Source: Rhaphigaster nebulosa
Lineage: Eukaryota; Arthropoda; Insecta; Hemiptera; Pentatomidae
Direction: 5' to 3'
DNA: 64,000 bases
Assembly: GCA_948150685.1 (NCBI GenBank)
Contig: OX411310.1
Location: forward strand, 50,847,019 to 50,911,018
The position numbers and the translations under genes are program-made. The notes beneath the pieces were generated by a model, which saw only the letters and a list, made by a program, of their open reading frames with translations, was not told the origin of the DNA and ran no database searches. The first letter of the stretch is position 1; each line of letters opens with the position of its first letter. Positions 59,601-64,000 of the stretch are shown here, piece by piece.

Positions 59601-61330
59601 CGATAAATTCAAATATACCGTATTTAAATACGGATCTAGAGTAACCCAAAAGCCTCAATATGTTATTTAAAAGCTAACCTTTATTCTTCTTACTTACTCT
59701 TTATTATTGCATTTACCAACACAAAAAAATAAAATCATCGAAGGTGCTTCTTATACAGCGATTTTCATATTTGTTACTTTAGTATGGGGTCGATGAAGTG
59801 TAGACAGCGTAAACTATCTGTAATAAAGTAACAAATTATAGAAATAATTTTATGTTAGTATATTATTAATTATTTTATATTAATTATAGAAATATTTTAT
59901 TAATATAAAGAAGGCATCACAAAGTAAATATATAAATAATACCTAAGTAGTGTAATTAATTAAAAAGAATTAAATTCATAAAATCAAATTTTCCACATAT
60001 TCCTAAATATCATATCCGGCGCTATAATTATCAATACTGTATTGAATTATTGATATTAATTTAATTTCAAAGTCAGCAGGAAGTTTCATATATAGAGAGA
60101 AGTCATTTTTCATCAGGTTCTAAAATTTTTACCAACATTTTTATGAGACAAGTCATCATTTTTTTTTCTACCCTTAGCAGCTATCTTGGAGAACGACCAC
60201 TAATTTCGTCATCTCCGTTATGCGATTTTTGAAAATTATCTGATGACACCGGGGACGTAGTATCATCAGATCGAAGTATTACCCTTCTCTTCTACCCCGA
60301 CAATTTGAAAACCCAAAATCTTGAGAGAATTAAGATTTGAGAACCAACTTCAAACTGCTGAGGTTGTGGTAAAATATTTTATTCACAGATTTACTGAAAT
60401 TTGAAATCTATATCTTTTAAGTTAAGAAATTAAGATTTTATCGATACTATTGGTTTGAATGGAAAAGAAAGCTATAGTCAAATTTCAACGTTCGAAATAT
60501 TCCAGTGAAAAGTTCAAACCAAAAAGAGTTGGAAAAATTAAAACATTTCCTAATATAGTTGGGAAAATTAAAATATTTTATATAGTTGGAGAAATCCGGT
60601 CAAAATTGTTGGTAAGTTTTTAATTTTGTTCCCCCATCCCGATTAACTTTTGTGGCAACATCTCTGGATGCGAAATTTGGATTTTTATTTCAAATGAGTT
60701 TTGTATGTCTGAAAATGTTTATCCGTCACACAAACTCATTCCGTCACAAACAGATTAAAACACTTCTTCATGGCCACTGTGTTTTTCCTAGAAAAAAAAA
60801 TAATTACTAATAGCGTGCGCAATTTGAGGAGTAATTGGATTGCATAAATTATTGTTTACCAACGATTCTCGGAAAAAAAGAAATAACATTCATGTGCAAT
60901 GCTGCCCAAATCTTGAGCTGTTTGTGTTTCGGTGTGTGTAAGTAACGTGTTATCTCTATCTATATGTAATATATTTCTTGTTTATCATACATACAATACA
61001 ATGGTCTATATGTCTCGATAAAAAATCTGAATTATTTGCGGTAAAAGTTGTGTTTAGCGTTTAAATTATGAACAGCAGCGAAGCTAGAGTTGATTCTTGA
61101 GGAACCCCAGCGCTTATTGGACGCTCAGAAGATATCTATACATCGCATATCTTTCTTCAAGAATGTGACAAAAATATACATATTCCCCAAATACATTGGA
61201 TTGCTGCAAACTCAGCTTACCAATCAATCTATAACAGACAAAACTACTTCCTGTTATTAATAATATACATAAATTTTGTTTACGCTTATATTTTGTTCTA
61301 AAAATTATTCTGAACTAGCATCCCTCAGTT
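59601..61330. other. AT-rich sequence, nothing identified
   Basis: Small tandem similarity at 60526-60600 (tatagttgg.aaaattaaaa type). A short hairpin ATCTGATGA/TCATCAGAT at about 60238-60272. No gene. Confidence 0.35.
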
Positions 61331-61344
61331 TTGATTTATTATTA

Positions 61345-61563
61345 TCAAAGAAGAGGACTAAACTGCCCTGATAAGGTAAAAAGTCCTAACTCCAAATTAT
61401 TTTTGTTAATACATTTTTGAAGTGCACCCGAATCGGTCTGAAAATTACACCTTTTTATGGCACTAGAAAGTCCTAAATTCAATGGTTTGTTCCAAGTTTC
61501 TAAACTGTTGCTAGAAGGACCTTGCAAAGAAAGGCCAATACTTCTTTCAATGGACAATACCAC
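61345..61563 (-). pseudogene. Coding-like fragment, left arm of inverted pair
   Basis: A 72-codon open frame on the minus strand. Codons 30-69 (61476-61357) align without gaps to the plus-strand translation of 61920-62039: both read LGLSS..KRC.F.T.SG.LQ..I.KN.LE.GLF.LS. I do not recognise the family. The conserved codon register suggests both derive from a protein, perhaps a transposon protein. Confidence 0.45.
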
Positions 61564-61919
61564 CCTGAGGTGTGACGGATCTGTATACTGACAACTGTCG
61601 GTTGATTAAACACCTTTCTAATTTGGGATTGGCTTATCACATAAAATGCAGATGCGATGATACTTTAGCTAGAACACGGTACTTTCATTTTGATTCTGAC
61701 CGCATTATAGAACCTAAACTCTGTGAACATATGTATTAATTCACATAGCATGATCAGCTTCGCAAAATCCGTTGGCCTGTCATCGATCTGAGAGACAGAG
61801 TATGGGACGGCGCACATTAGGCTTCAATGAGGCCTTAGTGCATCTAATGCCGGAGGAAAAAAACACATCGGTTTTGGGCTTTCTAGTCTCAAAAAATGAT
61901 TTGAGACAAATAATTAGTT

Positions 61920-62039
61920 TTAGGGCTTTCTAGTGTCACAAAAAGGTGTATATTTTAGACCAATTCGGGTATACTACAAACATTTATTTATAAAAATACT
62001 TTGGAGATAGGGCTCTTTAACTTATCATAGCAGAACAGT
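61920..62039 (+). pseudogene. Coding-like fragment, right arm of inverted pair
   Basis: Translates as LGLSSVTKRC.F, TNSGILQTFIYKNTLEIGLFNLS and QNS with two in-frame TAG stops, and aligns gap-free with the open frame in the left arm. It is broken, so if the family ever coded here, it no longer does. Confidence 0.45.
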
Positions 62040-63485
62040 GGTGGGATTTTGTGGTTGCCTAGTTACGAGAAACATTGCTACATAACAATCCATTAACATA
62101 ACAACGCATTCTCAAACAAGTTGAAATTTATACGAAAATTTAAATTACCAAGTTACCAATTTCTGTAAGATTGACAGAGCAAAAATAATCCAAGTGGTTG
62201 AAGAGCCCAAAATCGTTAATAAATAAATAAACAATACATTCAATATTTTTTTGTCCTCAAATTATAAATTTATTATTGAAACTACCATGAATTTTATGCT
62301 AATAATTTTTTCACCTATAAAGTAAAATCACCTATTAATCACATTTTCCCCAGTCAAGTAGATGTTTCAAATTAGCATTTTCAATAAATATTAACCTTAT
62401 CTTCATGAGATGCACCCCTAATAATTTTTTGTAATAATTTTTCAAAAGTTGATATATCAACATTTGATGGAAAACTCCTCAAATATTCCATTTTTCCAAT
62501 TTTAGGGAGAAAAAAAATTTCCTGTCACAAAGATCTGAAGTTCTGAAAATAGCAACGCAGATTGTTGACTAACATTCTTGGCACACCAGGAATATCTGGA
62601 ATAGATATTTGCATTTATTATACTGCTTTCTTGCAAATCATTTCACAATTTACAATTACGTTTGAATTGTGAATAACTTATATGTAAAACCTATGTATTC
62701 ACCGCATAAACTGTTTGTTTATCGGTAGCATGAATTAATATTTACATCAGAAACCTATTATAAACATTTTATATAAAAAATACTTTTATTATTTTTTATT
62801 AGAATTTAAATAATTCTATCAGAAAATTAAAAAAAATAAATTAATAAATCGAAGGGTCCAAAATGTGTCAATAATAGGCATGTGGATTTTTAATTGTCAT
62901 TATTGGACATCTTTATGCGTCGTTGATAGGCACTAAAATAGTTTACGGAAATATGTACGTTTATTATTTTTCTTAGTATTTTTTCACTGATAGAATGGGT
63001 TGTTCCAAAGCTAAAGAGTAAACATACGTTTTTAGAAGAAAAAAAGGCGTCGTCATGTTCAATATTTCATACAACTCCTGAAAAAAAAATTTCTCTGTTC
63101 GTACCTCCAGTAAAATTTCATTTTTGGCACATCCCCTTTTCAACATCATCGTCTGAATTATTTTAATAAAATAATAAAATTTCAATGCTAATAAAATTAC
63201 AGAACAAAAGCTCAACAGAGCTTCGTGATGTAAAATAAATTGACAAAATGATCCCAAAAGAAATTTCTTATCAACTTTAAAAATAATATAAGTGGATTAA
63301 ATATTTGTTTAACATAAACCTCTAAAAATTTGTATCATTATAACTGAAAGCTTGAGTAGATTATGGTGTTTGTTAAAAAATTAAAGTTTTGAGAATATGA
63401 TAAATAATCCCCTGATTTTTATTAGTTCGGATTAGCATGAGTCTATCTCATAATGGACATTGCTCATAACTATGTACATATTTTG

Positions 63486-63489
<4 letters not shown>
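62040..63489. other. AT-rich sequence, nothing identified
   Basis: A 94-codon minus frame at 62973-63257 has no motif I recognise. Confidence 0.35.
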
Positions 63490-63549
<60 letters not shown>

Positions 63550-63612
63550 CATTTCAGTAACGAGTGATTGCACAACTACATTGCAATTCAATTGAATCAT
63601 CTAGCGACAGTG

Positions 63613-63694
<82 letters not shown>

Positions 63695-63765
63695 ATCATT
63701 TCAGTAACGAGTGATTGCACAGCTACATTGCAATTCAATTGAATTATCTAGCGACAGTGGTTCAA
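63490..63765 (+). repeat. Tandem duplication with two long (TA)n tracts
   Basis: Two units, each a (TA)n tract (63490-63547 and 63617-63694) followed by the same 68 bp: taatcatttcagtaacgag, tgattgcaca(a/g)ctacattg, caattcaattgaat(c/t)atc, tagcgacagtggtt. Only two substitutions separate the unique parts, so the duplication is young. The second TA tract has one C interruption. Confidence 0.93.
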
Positions 63766-64000
63766 CAACGTTATACTATTGCAGCGTAATATCCTACTAT
63801 TGTTTTGTTTTGTTAGGAAATGAAAGTGCTTCTATTGAATGGAGCCATTTCATTTGATCTATATCGCATTGCAAACAAACTTTCTTTATTGGTATAACCT
63901 TGATGAAGCATAGTTCTGTTTTGTAAGGCATATTATACGATGAGAACTGGATAGAGAAATACTAGTCGGAACTATTTTGTGTCATTACCTAGAAGAAGGA
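63766..64000. other. AT-rich sequence to window end
   Basis: Nothing identified. Confidence 0.35.

Overview
This 64 kb window looks like intergenic or intronic DNA from an animal, most likely an insect. It is strongly AT-rich, packed with transposon remnants, and I recognise no host gene in it. The evidence for an arthropod is indirect: a mariner transposase relic, hAT-type MITEs, a tRNA-headed SINE-like unit, Penelope-like/retrozyme-like hammerhead motifs, and more than a dozen (TA)n arrays. I cannot name the species. Almost all open reading frames are chance frames or microsatellite translations. The only clear protein homology is a broken mariner transposase near 45 kb.

Layout. 0-6 kb: AT-rich DNA with two diverged pairs of direct repeats. 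6.3-9.4 kb: a long inverted repeat (arms 6.34-6.73 and 7.56-7.92 kb) whose centre holds a short retroposon (family A, copy A1); a second copy (A2) lies at 9.05 kb. 12.6-14 kb: an inverted fragment of repeat family T. 16-17.8 kb: (TA)n, a cluster of ATGCAAAT-like motifs, and copy A3. 18.6-20.2 kb: a 1.5 kb palindromic element. 20.5-22.8 kb: two elements with inverted ends and hammerhead-like motifs. 25.4-29.7 kb: two roughly 0.95 kb direct repeats flanking a SINE-like unit. 30.5-36.8 kb: two copies of family T, the second interrupted by a 452 bp retroposon (family D) with a perfect 13 bp target-site duplication. 41-42.1 kb: another family D copy split by a hAT-like element. 43.75 kb: a small hAT MITE with a perfect 8 bp duplication. 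44.7-45.6 kb: the deleted mariner. 51.0-52.8 kb: an element with long terminal inverted repeats carrying copy A4. 61.3-62.0 kb: an inverted pair of coding-like fragments. 63.5-63.8 kb: a tandem duplication containing long (TA)n tracts.

The most interesting signal is a recurring RNA motif. Several otherwise unrelated repeats share CTGANGA, one extra base, a hairpin, then GAAAC, and in the best cases the flanking bases also pair as hammerhead stem I and a tiny stem III. In copy A4 every helix of a minimal hammerhead ribozyme can be drawn. All four family A copies are bounded by target-site duplications of 8-13 bp, which points to retroposition. Together these suggest that the window hosts several families of small non-autonomous hammerhead-bearing retroposons, probably mobilised by Penelope-like elements. 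All alignments were made by eye; I ran no searches or folding calculations.
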